The notes under the pieces were generated by a model. It was given only the letters and a program-made list of their open reading frames with translations. It did not search any database and was not told where the DNA came from. A DNA stretch of 64,000 nucleotides, from NCBI GenBank assembly GCA_022419385.1, contig JAJUBI010000002.1, forward strand, positions 3,472,001 through 3,536,000, read 5' to 3'. The DNA is from Paraconiothyrium sp. Pb-2020 (Eukaryota > Ascomycota > Dothideomycetes > Pleosporales > Didymosphaeriaceae). Every line of letters begins with the position of its first letter. Position 1 is the stretch's first letter. Shown here piece by piece: positions 46,665-56,484 of this stretch. Made by a program: the position numbers and the translations under genes.

Positions 46665-48383
46665 ATGCCTTACAATATCGCGTATGCACCTCTTAAATGT
46701 CCCTCATTATGTGCAAAAGCTTACGTGGCTACAGCATGGTTAGCGACAACTTCTACCCGCAGCCCGGTATGCGCGACCGATAGTAACTCGGATGCATAGT
46801 CTAATTGGCTCCAGGCGGAGTCGAAAGTCATATATACCAGCTTTCCAGTGTAAGCTGCTTCACTCCCACCTTGGAACCACACGCTCACGCGATCAGAAAC
46901 TAATCGACCGTGGCCACAAAGTCATTGTTATCACCCATGCATTTAAGGGACGCAAAGGGGTTCGCTATCTTACCAATGGCCTCAAAGTCTATTATGTCCC
47001 ATTTTGGACCGTCTACCGCGAGACTACGTTCCCGACCGTCTTCTCCGTCTTCCCCGTCTTCCGAAACATCGTCATCCGGGAGCGGATCGAGATAGTACAT
47101 GGTCATGCCAGTCTCAGCAACCTTTGCAACGAGGCGATACTTCATGCGCGAACTATGGGCTTGTATACCGTATTCACAGACCACAGCCTCTTCGGCTTCG
47201 CAGATGCTGGTAGTATTCTCACAAATAAGCTTCTCAAGTTCACCCTGAGTGATGTAGACCATGTCATCTGCGTCAGTCATACCTGGTACGTGATCAGACC
47301 TCTTCGCAGGCATGAGCACTGAACATTCCTAGCAAAGAAAATTGTGTTCTGCGAGCATCGCTTGACCCGCTCATGGTTTCAGTCATCCCAAATGCCGTCG
47401 TCGCCGAGAATTTTCGGCCGCTTTCCCACGACTCTGTCGACCCACGTCGCAATAGCACCCCCGGGCCTCCGCAGCCTCTCGGATCGCACGAAACGATAAC
47501 GATCGTAGCCATTATGCGACTCTTCTACAATAAAGGCGTAGATCTTCTCATCGCAGCGATCCCCCGCGTACTTGCATCGCACCCGGACGTCCGCTTCATA
47601 GTCGCTGGCACAGGCCCAAAAGCAATCGATCTCGAGCAGATGATTGAGCGGAATGTGCTACAAGACAAGATTCTCCTGCTCGGAGCGGTGCGTCACGAAG
47701 AAGTCCGCGATGTCATGGTCAAGGGTCATATCTTCCTGAATCCGTCGCTCACGGAGGCGTTCGGAACCGTGATCGTGGAGGCGGCATCATGTGGGCTGTA
47801 TATCGTCTGCACGCGCGTGGGCGGTGTCCCTGAGGTCTTACCCAGCCACATGACCGAGTTTGCCGCGCCCGAGGAAGACGACATTGTTGCAGCAACCGGG
47901 CGCGCGATTGCGAAGCTACGAGAAGGGAAAGTACGAACCGACTTGTTTCACGGCCAGGTCAAGCAGATGTACTCTTGGACTGATGTCGCTGAGCGAACAG
48001 AGAGGGTTTACGATGGCGTTGTGGATGCTGCGGCGTCCGAGGACCTCGACGGAGGCGATGCAGCGCGCGGCTGCACTGGCGTGCGAAGCTTTGCGCTCAT
48101 CGATCGGCTCAAACGATACTACGGCTGTGGAATCTGGGCCGGCAAGCTTTTCTGCCTATGCGCCGTCGTAGATTATCTGCTCTACATAATCTTGGAGATA
48201 TACGCACCTCGCTCGCGCATCGACATATGCAGGGATTGGCCGAAAAAGCTGTTCAAGGGAGACAAAGCGAAGACTGCGGAACTTGCAGAAGAATCGGATG
48301 GACTCCCTCGTAGGCGAGGCGTGCGTCGGCGGGTACAGGAGGACACAGCTGGAACACAAAAGTCACTGGCATGTGAACCATGA
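46665..48383 (+). CDS. GPI3: PIG-A/Gpi3, catalytic GlcNAc transferase of GPI-anchor synthesis
   Basis: This 507-residue ER enzyme is the catalytic subunit of the complex that moves GlcNAc from UDP-GlcNAc to phosphatidylinositol, the first step of GPI anchors. Exons are 46665-46681, 46735-46766, 46815-46849, 46897-47285 and 47333-48383; the first three are only 17, 32 and 35 bp. The spliced start MPYNIAMVSDNFYPQPGGVE is diagnostic. It continues with SHIYQLSSKLIDRGHKVIVI, HGHASLSN, VFTDHSLFGFAD and CVSHTCKENCVLRA (across intron 4). The GT4 donor-binding region reads RLFYNKGVDLL and NPSLTEAFGTVIVEAASCGL. A C-terminal membrane helix (FCLCAVVDYLLYIILEIY) anchors it to the ER. Length is normal for the family. 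Confidence 0.95.
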
Positions 48384-48585
48384 TACCCCCTTGTGTAGAG
48401 CTTGAAGAAGTTGTTGTTTTATTATCTGAATTACCCTAGGTCCATCCTCGTCTACACTGACCAAGGCTCGAAAGCGACGATCGCAACACTAAGTATGCCA
48501 GTCGCTAGAGAAGTTCCCTCGAAACGCCGCCCAATGCTCTGTACAGTCAGACCTTTCCCAGGTCCATCTCCTTGGCCGTAGCTTC

Positions 48586-49360
48586 CTATTTCCAGAACCA
48601 ATACTCAGCCGCATACTGCACAACAAAGAAGCTTGCCTGCCCATCGCACGTCTTGGGCGCTACACCTCCTGCCGTCTGCAGTCGGTAAATCTCCTTGTAG
48701 TCACCCTCGACGGCGGCGAGCTTCAGCCATGGCACGCTGCCCAGCCCATTCTCTCCCTTGACACTCTCGGCCGGCGCAGTGCTGTTCGCCGCGCTCTTGG
48801 CTTGCACGTAGCCGTAGTTGCTCTTATCGGCCTTGAGGAGGAACAAGGGCACGCCGGCGGCGGTGAACTCGTGGTGGCCCGAGACGGTATACTTCTGGAC
48901 GTCTTGGTTGAGGTCGATGGCTTGGGTGAGGGCGATGGAGGGGATAGTGGCCAGGATGGAAGGTGCCCGGACCGAGTAGCATGTCACGTTGTAGAGGGTT
49001 GCATTTGCGCCTTGGAGTTTGGGGACATCGGTGGAGGTGGAAGATGCGCAGGTGTAGTTTTGGGTGCCACGGCCGATGGCGACGTGGCCGAGGGTGAGGC
49101 CGGAAGATACAGCAGGGAGGGGGGTCGGTGCTGTTGGGTGTTAGCGATGCTGTAGAATGAAAGGGAGGAGTGAGGGAGGGGAACGCACCAATCGGCATGA
49201 CTGCCTTGGAGAGATCACAGACGCCATCTTCGAGCTTGCGGATGGTATCCGGGCTGAGGTACCGCCTCTCGAGGTCGTCGATAGTCTGGGAGGGAGTAGG
49301 CGCTGCGAAGGTGGCGGGCGCGAAGGCCATGACCAAGGCGAAGGTCCTTGAGAAGAGCAT
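48586..49360 (-). CDS. Secreted DUF3455-family protein
   Basis: This predicts a 238-residue secreted protein. Exons are 49360-49189 and 49130-48586 with a 58-bp intron. The first ~20 residues (MLFSRTFALVMAFAPATFAA) are a signal peptide. After the intron junction the family core appears: PLPAVSSGLTLGHVAIGRGT, followed by QNYTC, and later HHEFTAAGVPLFLL and VPWLKLAAVEGD. It ends in a Cys-containing segment with VQYAAEYWFWK. DUF3455 proteins are widespread in filamentous fungi and their biochemical role is unknown. Potential N-glycosylation sites (NATL, NVTC, NSTA) are present. Its 3' end is 202 bp from the GPI3 stop, so the genes converge. Confidence 0.88.
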
Positions 49361-51193
49361 TGTTGAGATTGGTGTAGAGGCAAAGATGGGCAGTTGAGAT
49401 GGGTTGGGTGAAGGTCGAGGCAGGTATTATGTCCACCAGAGCAGAGCACTACGTCGCGAAGGTTCAAGGTCGTTGCGTCGGCTTGTTCGATACCCGGCAC
49501 CGAAATAGCACTTCTGTAATGAAGACGACGGAAAATAGAAAAGAAGGTATAATGCAGGTAGGATAAGAGGAGAAACTCGAGATCCAGATCCCCAGTTCAC
49601 ACGAAAACAAACAAAGGTAAATGGAAAGTACAATCGATCACAGTCGTTCCTGCCTTTTTCGAACCGACAATTGTTTTGATAGCTGCGATGGCTTCGACTT
49701 CCCCCGCGTACTTGTCACCCATATATACATCTGAGACCTTGCAACCTCCCGCCGGCCGTTGGCGCCAGCATCAAACAGCCAGGCGGCGGGCAAAAATAGT
49801 GCTCGAGGCGTAGGATTGGTCGGGCCCAAGCGCGGCGGGCCCACGGTCTACCGCCGCACGGATCTGTCGTGCATGCTCGCCTGCTGGCTAAGGCATAGTG
49901 CCCGCTCAATGGCTATTAAAATAGATGAATTGGGGAGAAAGGCTGGTTAGGGTGGTGATTGGTGCGTACGCAGCGGGAGCAGTACAGCGGAGAGAAGCAT
50001 TTGGGAGAGGTCGTTGCTGTTGCGGACGAACGACGACCAGAGCGTTGCGAAGATGACTGTCATGTCTCAAGCCCTCTTTTCCTCGTCCACGCAGCGGCAT
50101 ACTCGCACGTCCAACACTCGAACATGTCAGACCGTCAATGGCAAGCCCCCCACCCTCCCGCAGAGCCGCCCGTGCAACCTGTCGTCCACCAAACAACAAA
50201 CGATTATAGACCGCTAATTTCCTGTTTATCCTGCACGACAACCTTCCCAGCTTCGTTAGCCTCCCCACAGAGTGCACTTAATATAGCCCATCAGGACATT
50301 GCGACGCTGGAAAAGAGCGTTAATATCTCCGCTTTGCGCGACGTCCAATCATATGCGGGAGAGGGAGCGAGCCAGGCGCTTGCCTGCCGGGAAGTGGGTC
50401 GCCAACGGCTGCGCTGGCCGCGGAGATGGCTGGTGCTTGGAGAGATGGCTGGGTGAGAGGACGTGAAAATGGAAGCGCCAACCAAGCAACATCACTTGGA
50501 ACATCTGAATGGCCCATGTAGCGCGGGGCAAATTGGCGAAGAACTTGTCCTCGTTTGCATTTTTGGTCCTTCGTGTTTCTTCTTTGACGCGCCCTTCTCA
50601 CCACACCACTGTGGCTCTCGAACCTGTTCGTCGAGGTCATCGAAGCCCTGGAGCCCTGGAGCCCTGGATTTCAATCTTGTTTACACTCCAGGCTGACTTC
50701 GACATGTTCCGAATCTCACGACGCGCAAGAACACTGGAGATGAAGTGTCCAAGCAGAAAAACAGCCATCGCCATGTTGACCCCAGTGGACAAGGACAGAG
50801 TTGAGAGCATGCAGGCCATATTCACTCTGTGCGGATTCTGCTGTTATTGTATTGCTACGCTCGATTGTATGCGATAGTGTACATGCTTGCATGGCTACCT
50901 AGGCAATGGTTACTTGTCGTACTCGTGTACTCAGACCCTCGAAGCCTAGGGCGTGCTTACATACATTGCGGAGTGGAAAGCGGAAGTCTTCACCGCAACC
51001 CCACTGACCGAGGCTGCCAAGCACTTGTCAGCGATCCCTGTCCAACTTTATCGCCTCTCTCCATGCGACGTAAATCCACGCTCCAACCCCGCACACAATC
51101 CTCTTTCTTTTCCCGTTTCTGTAGTATTATTTTCATGGCTCTGCTTGTTCATACAGACTACCGACGCTCCACAATCCTGTGAGCACATCTCCC
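49361..51193. other. Intergenic, 1.8 kb
   Basis: Divergent promoters of the DUF3455 and MOCS1 genes. A small tandem repeat occurs at 50644-50667; otherwise no feature is recognisable. Confidence 0.45.
50644..50667. repeat. Triplicated 8-bp repeat AGCCCTGG
   Basis: Three perfect consecutive copies of AGCCCTGG in non-coding DNA. Probably a minor microsatellite-like slippage product. Confidence 0.7.
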
Positions 51194-52571
51194 ATGCCCT
51201 GTATGCGGCCAATTCCGACGGTCGCGCGATGCCTACGGACCGAACGCCTTACTAGACCGCGTATTCCAGCATCGGGAAGTGTGTATAGCGGTTATACCAC
51301 GGCTTTCCACACGCATGAGACGGCTGCAGAGAGTGACGGAGCTGCGATCTCGCCCGTCGCCAGCTCAGGCTTGCAGCAGCGCAAAGAGGCGATACGCAAT
51401 GCAAAACCCTTCTCCGATTTCTTGACGGATTCTTTCAATAGGGAGCATGATTACCTCCGGATAAGTATTACAGAACGATGCAATTTGCGCTGTTTGTATT
51501 GTATGCCAGAGGGTACGACAGCCTATCATCTTGAAATCTATCTGTGCTGATAGTGCCTCAGAGGGCGTACCGCTTTCGCCGCCCGCGCATATGCTCACTA
51601 CGCCCGAGATTTTCTACCTTTCCTCACTATTTGTATCGCAAGGCGTCACCAAAATCCGATTGACGGGCGGCGAACCCACAGTACGCCGAGACATCGTTCC
51701 CTTGATGCAACAAATCGGCTCCCTGCGTTCACAAGGTCTTCGCGAGCTCGCTTTGACCACGAACGGAATATCATTACACCGAAAGCTGGACGCTATGGTC
51801 GAAGCTGGGTTGACGGGTGTCAACCTCAGCTTGGATACTCTCGACCCATTCCAGTTCCAGATCATGACGAGACGGAATGGTTTCGAAGCGGTTATGACGT
51901 CCATCAACCGTATCTTGGAGATGAAAAGGCTTGGTGCGAATATCAAGCTCAAGGTCAATTGCGTCGTCATGCGCGGGCTGAATGAGCGCGATATAATACC
52001 TTTCGTCGAGATGGGCCGGGAGAAAGACATTGAGGTCCGCTTCATCGAGTACATGCCTTTTGGTGGCAATAAGTGGAGTCAGGGCAAGATGATCAGCTTC
52101 CAGGCGATGCTGGACATGATACAAGCAAAGTTCCCAGGCTTGCGAAGAGTCGAGGGCCACAAGAACGACACGAGCAAGACGTATGAGGTACCAGGCTTCG
52201 TGGGCAAGGTCGGTTTCATCTCCAGTATGACGAACGACTTTTGTGGGACCTGCAATCGCTTGCGAATTACAAGCGACGGCAATCTCAAGGTCTGCCTGCA
52301 TGGCAACGCTGAAGTGTCTCTCCGTGATCTCATCCGGAAAGACAACAAAGGTGAGCCACTCGATCAAGAAGCTTTTGAGCGCATCAAGAAGATTGGGGCG
52401 GACCATCGAGACGGTCTCCTAAGCGACGAGGTCACCCTCGGCCGGATAAAACGCGAGCAAGAGCTCTTGCAAGTCATCGGCCAAGCTGTGAAACGAAAAG
52501 CTGAAAAGCACGCGGATATGGGGGACCTCGAGAACATGCAAAACAGGCCGATGATCTTAATTGGTGGGTAA
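51194..52571 (+). CDS. cnxABC: MoaA/MOCS1A, radical SAM GTP 3',8-cyclase (first ORF of cnxABC/MOCS1 locus)
   Basis: This radical SAM enzyme converts GTP to 3',8-cyclo-GTP, the first step of molybdenum cofactor synthesis, in mitochondria. Exons are 51194-51512 and 51562-52571, giving 442 residues. The 49-bp intron restores LRCLYCMPEEGVPLSP. The N-terminus is Arg rich and fits a mitochondrial targeting sequence. The first [4Fe-4S] motif is CNLRCLYC. KIRLTGGEP and SLDTLDPFQFQ follow, and the second cluster motif is CGTCNRLRITSDGNLKVC. The ORF ends in PMILIGG, the C-terminal Gly-Gly tail that MoaA needs in the active site. Fungi usually fuse MoaA and MoaC; here the MoaC domain lies in a second ORF that begins 216 bp downstream. 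The ATG at 51203 is an alternative start. Confidence 0.93.
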
Positions 52572-52779
52572 CGTTGCGGCTCTTTATTCATCACAGACGA
52601 TTGTATGCCCTCACGAATATTGGCGGACACGTTCGCATGGGTGGCGTTTTTGCAGTTACTTGACAGCTTGACTGGCACTGTCATTTTCGAAGATAAACGT
52701 GTTGCCTATATATGTCAATCTATACCCCATACGCCACCTTACGAGTCATCTATGTGACGACACTTGCTGACTTACCTAG
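52564..52779 (+). other. Putative alternative intron joining MOCS1A to the downstream MoaC ORF
   Basis: A GTGGGT donor at 52564 lies inside the Gly-Gly codons. A CTGAC branch-like element sits 8 bp before a CCTAG acceptor ending at 52779. Splicing removes 216 bp including the MOCS1A stop and joins the two ORFs in frame (ATT-G / GC-CAG), giving ILIGGQSMQPIS and a 1557-residue fusion. A second donor (GTAACG at 52568) would join a different frame that stops at 53074. The acceptor signals suggest this intron is real; use of the donor is inferred. Confidence 0.6.
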
Positions 52780-52787
52780 GCCAGTCA

Positions 52788-55700
52788 ATGCAACCCATCT
52801 CAACCAGCAACAGCTCAAGTCACGATACCTGTTCACAAGTCAACACGCAACACATTCCAACACCGAGCGCTGCTCTACTTCGATCATGGTCCAACATACC
52901 GCCGCCACGATTGTCGCATCCCTCGCTTTCACTACGTTCGGGATTTTCAGGTGTCCGCACCTACTTTACACACGCCAAAGGGATAGTATCCTTGAAAAGC
53001 AAAAGACATTTAAGACGTCACAGAGAAACGAAAAGGGGAAGACAGGCCAGACTTCTCAGAACATCAAGACTTGAATATGACTGGAGAAGACATGTAAGAC
53101 GTCGCAGAGAATTAAGAGCTCGCGATAAAATCGCTAGACCCAGAAGAGCTAGAGGGCTACAAGTCGAGACTATCGGTGAACCGATCAAAGACCTAGAGTG
53201 GCAGCTGAAGGTCACGAAAGAGAGCCCGCTGTATATGGCTGACTCCAATAGATTTGAAGCGTGGCACGAAAGAGTGACGGCTAAATCAAAAGGGAAGGCA
53301 GGGCCCGAAAGCGCGCGTGCGAAGTGGCGTCGCAACAAGGAGATTGCTTCTGCGGCGATGAAGAACGAGGAGCATCGCAAGAAGTTGGAGCATAACTGGA
53401 AGGCTAAGATTCACGAACTTGAGCTCTCGCTACTCACGTTCAAGTACCAACTTGAGTATTACGCGCCGGGTGGACCCGAGTGGTGCCTGGAAGATCTCGA
53501 TGCTGAGAAACTGCGACTAGACGCAGAGGCCGCGAAGTTGAGGGAGGAGAGCATGCAGGTGAAAGCGGCGGACGAAGCCCGAGCCGAGCGGAGTGCTGCT
53601 AAGAGAGCGGAGAGGAGACAGAGGGAGAGCGTGAAAAGGGACCAAAAACGCCTCGAGAGGGGCCATGCGAAGGTGCGGTGGGACAACGCTCTCTGTCAAA
53701 TTTGGCGGAGGGACCTTGAAGCTGCTGAAAATGCCGAAGCAGCGCCGGAGACCGAAGCAGAGGGGTCAACACTTTTAGACACAGCTTTGTTGGCGCAAGA
53801 GATGGAAGTGCCTGAGTTGCAAAGGCTTATTGAGCGCCAAGACTCACCGAAAAAGACACTGCAGGGGACACATCACCAATCTGGAGAAGCATCCACTCAA
53901 TTGCCGCGATTGCGAGCACAAGATTCAAAGGTGGAGAAGCTCATCGCACATTGGGGTGCGTTGAAAAGGGACAGGGAAGTTATCACCCAACAGCATCCTC
54001 GCACTCTTGATCTACATGGAGTTGAGCGGCAGTTAAGAAAAGTCCCAAGAATAGAGGAAGAAGATAAATTGGTTAGAGGCGATCTCCCCGAAAGTCACTT
54101 AGCATCGCTCGAAGCGTCTTCCAATGGCCACGACCATGCGAAAATGCAAGTTCCTAATGAGCGACAGGCATACAATGATCGCAAGACGTTAGATGTTTCG
54201 TTGACAGTCGCTGAGCGCGAACCCTACTTGATTGAAGCGTCGAGTGCAGCACAAGAAGTGGTCAATCAGCGAGAGATTGGATTGGGATGCAATATCACAC
54301 GCAGTGTCAAAGAGAACGAGGCGTGCCATACGATGAAAAACATGAATTTGACGGGCGAAAAGAACGAAGGAAATCCTGAGCCTACCGCTCGTGATGCTGG
54401 ACTCGTCGATGCCCAGCTCGAGGATGTCATACCTAAGCAGCAAGACCTCACTGCAGAAGTTCGACAACAGCAATTGCGCGACATACAGCAGTCCATTGTG
54501 CAAATGAAGAAGCTGGCTTCTGCTTCGAAATCTGACGGTCTTGGTCTGGCAACTGCGAGGAAGATCGAGGCAACACTCCGCGAGCTGGAGAAAGAGGCCA
54601 TTACGGTCGAGCAGCACACCGAACCTGCTGTCAAGTCCAAAGAACCAGCTGAGAAACCAGTGCCCCTCATCCAATGGTCTAACCAGAATCCCAACGCGAT
54701 TTACCATCAATATCCTAGGAAGGAGCAGACAGAGAAATCTGCTCGTGATTTCGAACATTCCAACCCAGCCCAGCCCCTTCGTGCCTGGCCGAGCCCATTG
54801 CCTGAAGCACCGTCTACGCGTTCACTTTCTGATCAATTAAAAGCGCAGCTTTCGTCCTCGCAGCAAGTCAAGATCGACGATGACCTGACCGTCGATGTAG
54901 AAGCTGATATTGCAGAATTGCAAAAACAGCTCTTCGAACTCAGCCAAAAACTGAAAAAGGACTATCCCCTCATGGACACGCTTCCATACGAGGTATGGAA
55001 ATCGAAGCAGCGCAAGACGCTGCAGACATGGTTGAGAATTCTAGTCTGGAAGTGGCAGACGCGAAATGATGACCGGGCAGCTAAGAGCGCTGAACCGGAC
55101 GCAGACGTCAGCCAGGACGTCCGAGCGCTGCTGGACCAAATGGTCCTCGACCACGACCTCAATCAGCGAGCCGCAGCGCGCATGGCGAAGCGGTGGGCGG
55201 AAGTCTTCATGCGAAAAGAAGTGAGGAAATTGGGTGTCGACCGAGGTGACGTGGCCGAAGAACTCAACTGGGCCCAGATGGACGCTGGTCTGGGCTTTTT
55301 GCAGGACGAGGGCGCGGCCCTTGATGAGGAGCAAGCGAAAGCCCGCGACGCTGCAAATGCAGTTGAGAAGGATAAGAGGAAACCTAAGCAACACATACCT
55401 GATGGTCTACCATTTACATGGCAAGGCAAAGGCCAGGGATATCGTATCGGAGCTAACCACGCGTGGCAAGCCGTGGGCGCAAGCGCATATCACACGCTTG
55501 CTTTCCGACGACAGTATTCCTCCTGGAAAGGCACAGGAACACCGGAGATTGAGAGAGACCCTTTTTCTTCATCCGCAGAAATTTCTGGAGTCCTACCAAC
55601 ACCAACGCCAATGCTTCCTCATCTGACATCTTCGGGTGCCGCACACATGGTCTCCGTCTCTTCCAAACCGCACACACCTCGCACCGCCATCGCCACCGGC

Positions 55701-56132
55701 ACGATCTGGTTCTCGAACCCACAGCCGCTCTCCCTTATCCGATCCGCCTCTAACAAAAAGGGAGACGTTTTGTCCGTCTCCCGCGTCGCAGGCATTATGG
55801 CCGCCAAGCAGACGCCCTCACTCATTCCACTCTGCCACCCCATCTCACTCACACACGTCGGCGTCACTCTACACATCTTTCCCTCATCATCCCCAGACCA
55901 TGAAAGAAACTTCGGCGGCATCGTGGTGGAGAGCAAAGTCCAGTGTGTCGGCCAAACAGTCGTAGAAATGGAAGCACTGACAAGCGTAATGGGTGCTGCT
56001 TTGAGCGTCGTGGATATGTGCAAGGCGGTCGATAAGGGCATCAGAATCGACAACGTCAGGGTCGTGTTGAAGGAAGGTGGGAGAAACGGGACTTGGAGAG
56101 AGGAGGGGTGGGAGAGTCGGGGAGAGGAGTAG
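52788..56132 (+). CDS. cnxABC: Long uncharacterised coiled-coil-like region fused to MoaC/MOCS1B (cPMP synthase)
   Basis: One uninterrupted ORF of 1114 residues follows MOCS1A. The last ~160 residues (from about 55640) are a complete MoaC domain, which converts cyclo-GTP to cyclic pyranopterin monophosphate: AHMVSVSSKPHTPRTAIATG, KKGDVLSVSRVAGIMAAKQT, LIPLCHPISLTHV, VVEMEALTSVMGAALSVVDM and CKAVDKGIRI, with both expected catalytic Lys positions (AAK, MCKAVDK). The preceding ~930 residues are not recognised. They start Ser/Arg rich with no acidic block (LRSGFSGVRTYFTHAKG, presequence-like). They continue with long Lys/Glu/Arg/Ala stretches typical of coiled coils (EKLRLDAEAAKLREES, KRAERRQRESVKRDQKRLER), then a more structured segment (LPYEVWKSKQRKTLQTWLRI, EELNWAQMDAGLGFLQDEG). 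It may be translated alone or fused to MOCS1A by the intron at 52564-52779. Confidence 0.85.
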   Translation: MQPISTSNSSSHDTCSQVNTQHIPTPSAALLRSWSNIPPPRLSHPSLSLRSGFSGVRTYFTHAKGIVSLKSKRHLRRHRETKRGRQARLLRTSRLEYDWRRHVRRRRELRARDKIARPRRARGLQVETIGEPIKDLEWQLKVTKESPLYMADSNRFEAWHERVTAKSKGKAGPESARAKWRRNKEIASAAMKNEEHRKKLEHNWKAKIHELELSLLTFKYQLEYYAPGGPEWCLEDLDAEKLRLDAEAAKLREESMQVKAADEARAERSAAKRAERRQRESVKRDQKRLERGHAKVRWDNALCQIWRRDLEAAENAEAAPETEAEGSTLLDTALLAQEMEVPELQRLIERQDSPKKTLQGTHHQSGEASTQLPRLRAQDSKVEKLIAHWGALKRDREVITQQHPRTLDLHGVERQLRKVPRIEEEDKLVRGDLPESHLASLEASSNGHDHAKMQVPNERQAYNDRKTLDVSLTVAEREPYLIEASSAAQEVVNQREIGLGCNITRSVKENEACHTMKNMNLTGEKNEGNPEPTARDAGLVDAQLEDVIPKQQDLTAEVRQQQLRDIQQSIVQMKKLASASKSDGLGLATARKIEATLRELEKEAITVEQHTEPAVKSKEPAEKPVPLIQWSNQNPNAIYHQYPRKEQTEKSARDFEHSNPAQPLRAWPSPLPEAPSTRSLSDQLKAQLSSSQQVKIDDDLTVDVEADIAELQKQLFELSQKLKKDYPLMDTLPYEVWKSKQRKTLQTWLRILVWKWQTRNDDRAAKSAEPDADVSQDVRALLDQMVLDHDLNQRAAARMAKRWAEVFMRKEVRKLGVDRGDVAEELNWAQMDAGLGFLQDEGAALDEEQAKARDAANAVEKDKRKPKQHIPDGLPFTWQGKGQGYRIGANHAWQAVGASAYHTLAFRRQYSSWKGTGTPEIERDPFSSSAEISGVLPTPTPMLPHLTSSGAAHMVSVSSKPHTPRTAIATGTIWFSNPQPLSLIRSASNKKGDVLSVSRVAGIMAAKQTPSLIPLCHPISLTHVGVTLHIFPSSSPDHERNFGGIVVESKVQCVGQTVVEMEALTSVMGAALSVVDMCKAVDKGIRIDNVRVVLKEGGRNGTWREEGWESRGEE

Positions 56133-56484
56133 GTTTGTACGATGAAAGTAGGTGTGGGTATATGAGTGTGCAAATTACTGTATTATAATGCATGCATGGA
56201 AACGGCGTAGCATTCAGCATTTCGAGTGTTAGGTAGGTATATGGATATTGGAAGGATGTGGAAATACTCATCGAGTTTGCTACTCGAGCTGTTCAGTCTT
56301 GCTGGTAATAACATCAGATTGGGCAAGTAAGCTGCTAAAGCGCTACACTGTCCAGAGAACAACTATGGATACGAAGCTGTGGGCAGCGGTCAAGAAGACG
56401 AAACTAGGTAAACAAACGAGACCAAAGGGCCGAAGGAGGCCCAGAAAAGAAAAACCTTTCACAACCTTCCAGATCAGCACCCCA
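56133..56484. other. Intergenic, convergent 3' ends of MOCS1 and PAP2 genes
   Basis: About 350 bp, A+T-rich in part, likely 3' UTRs. No other feature. Confidence 0.5.
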
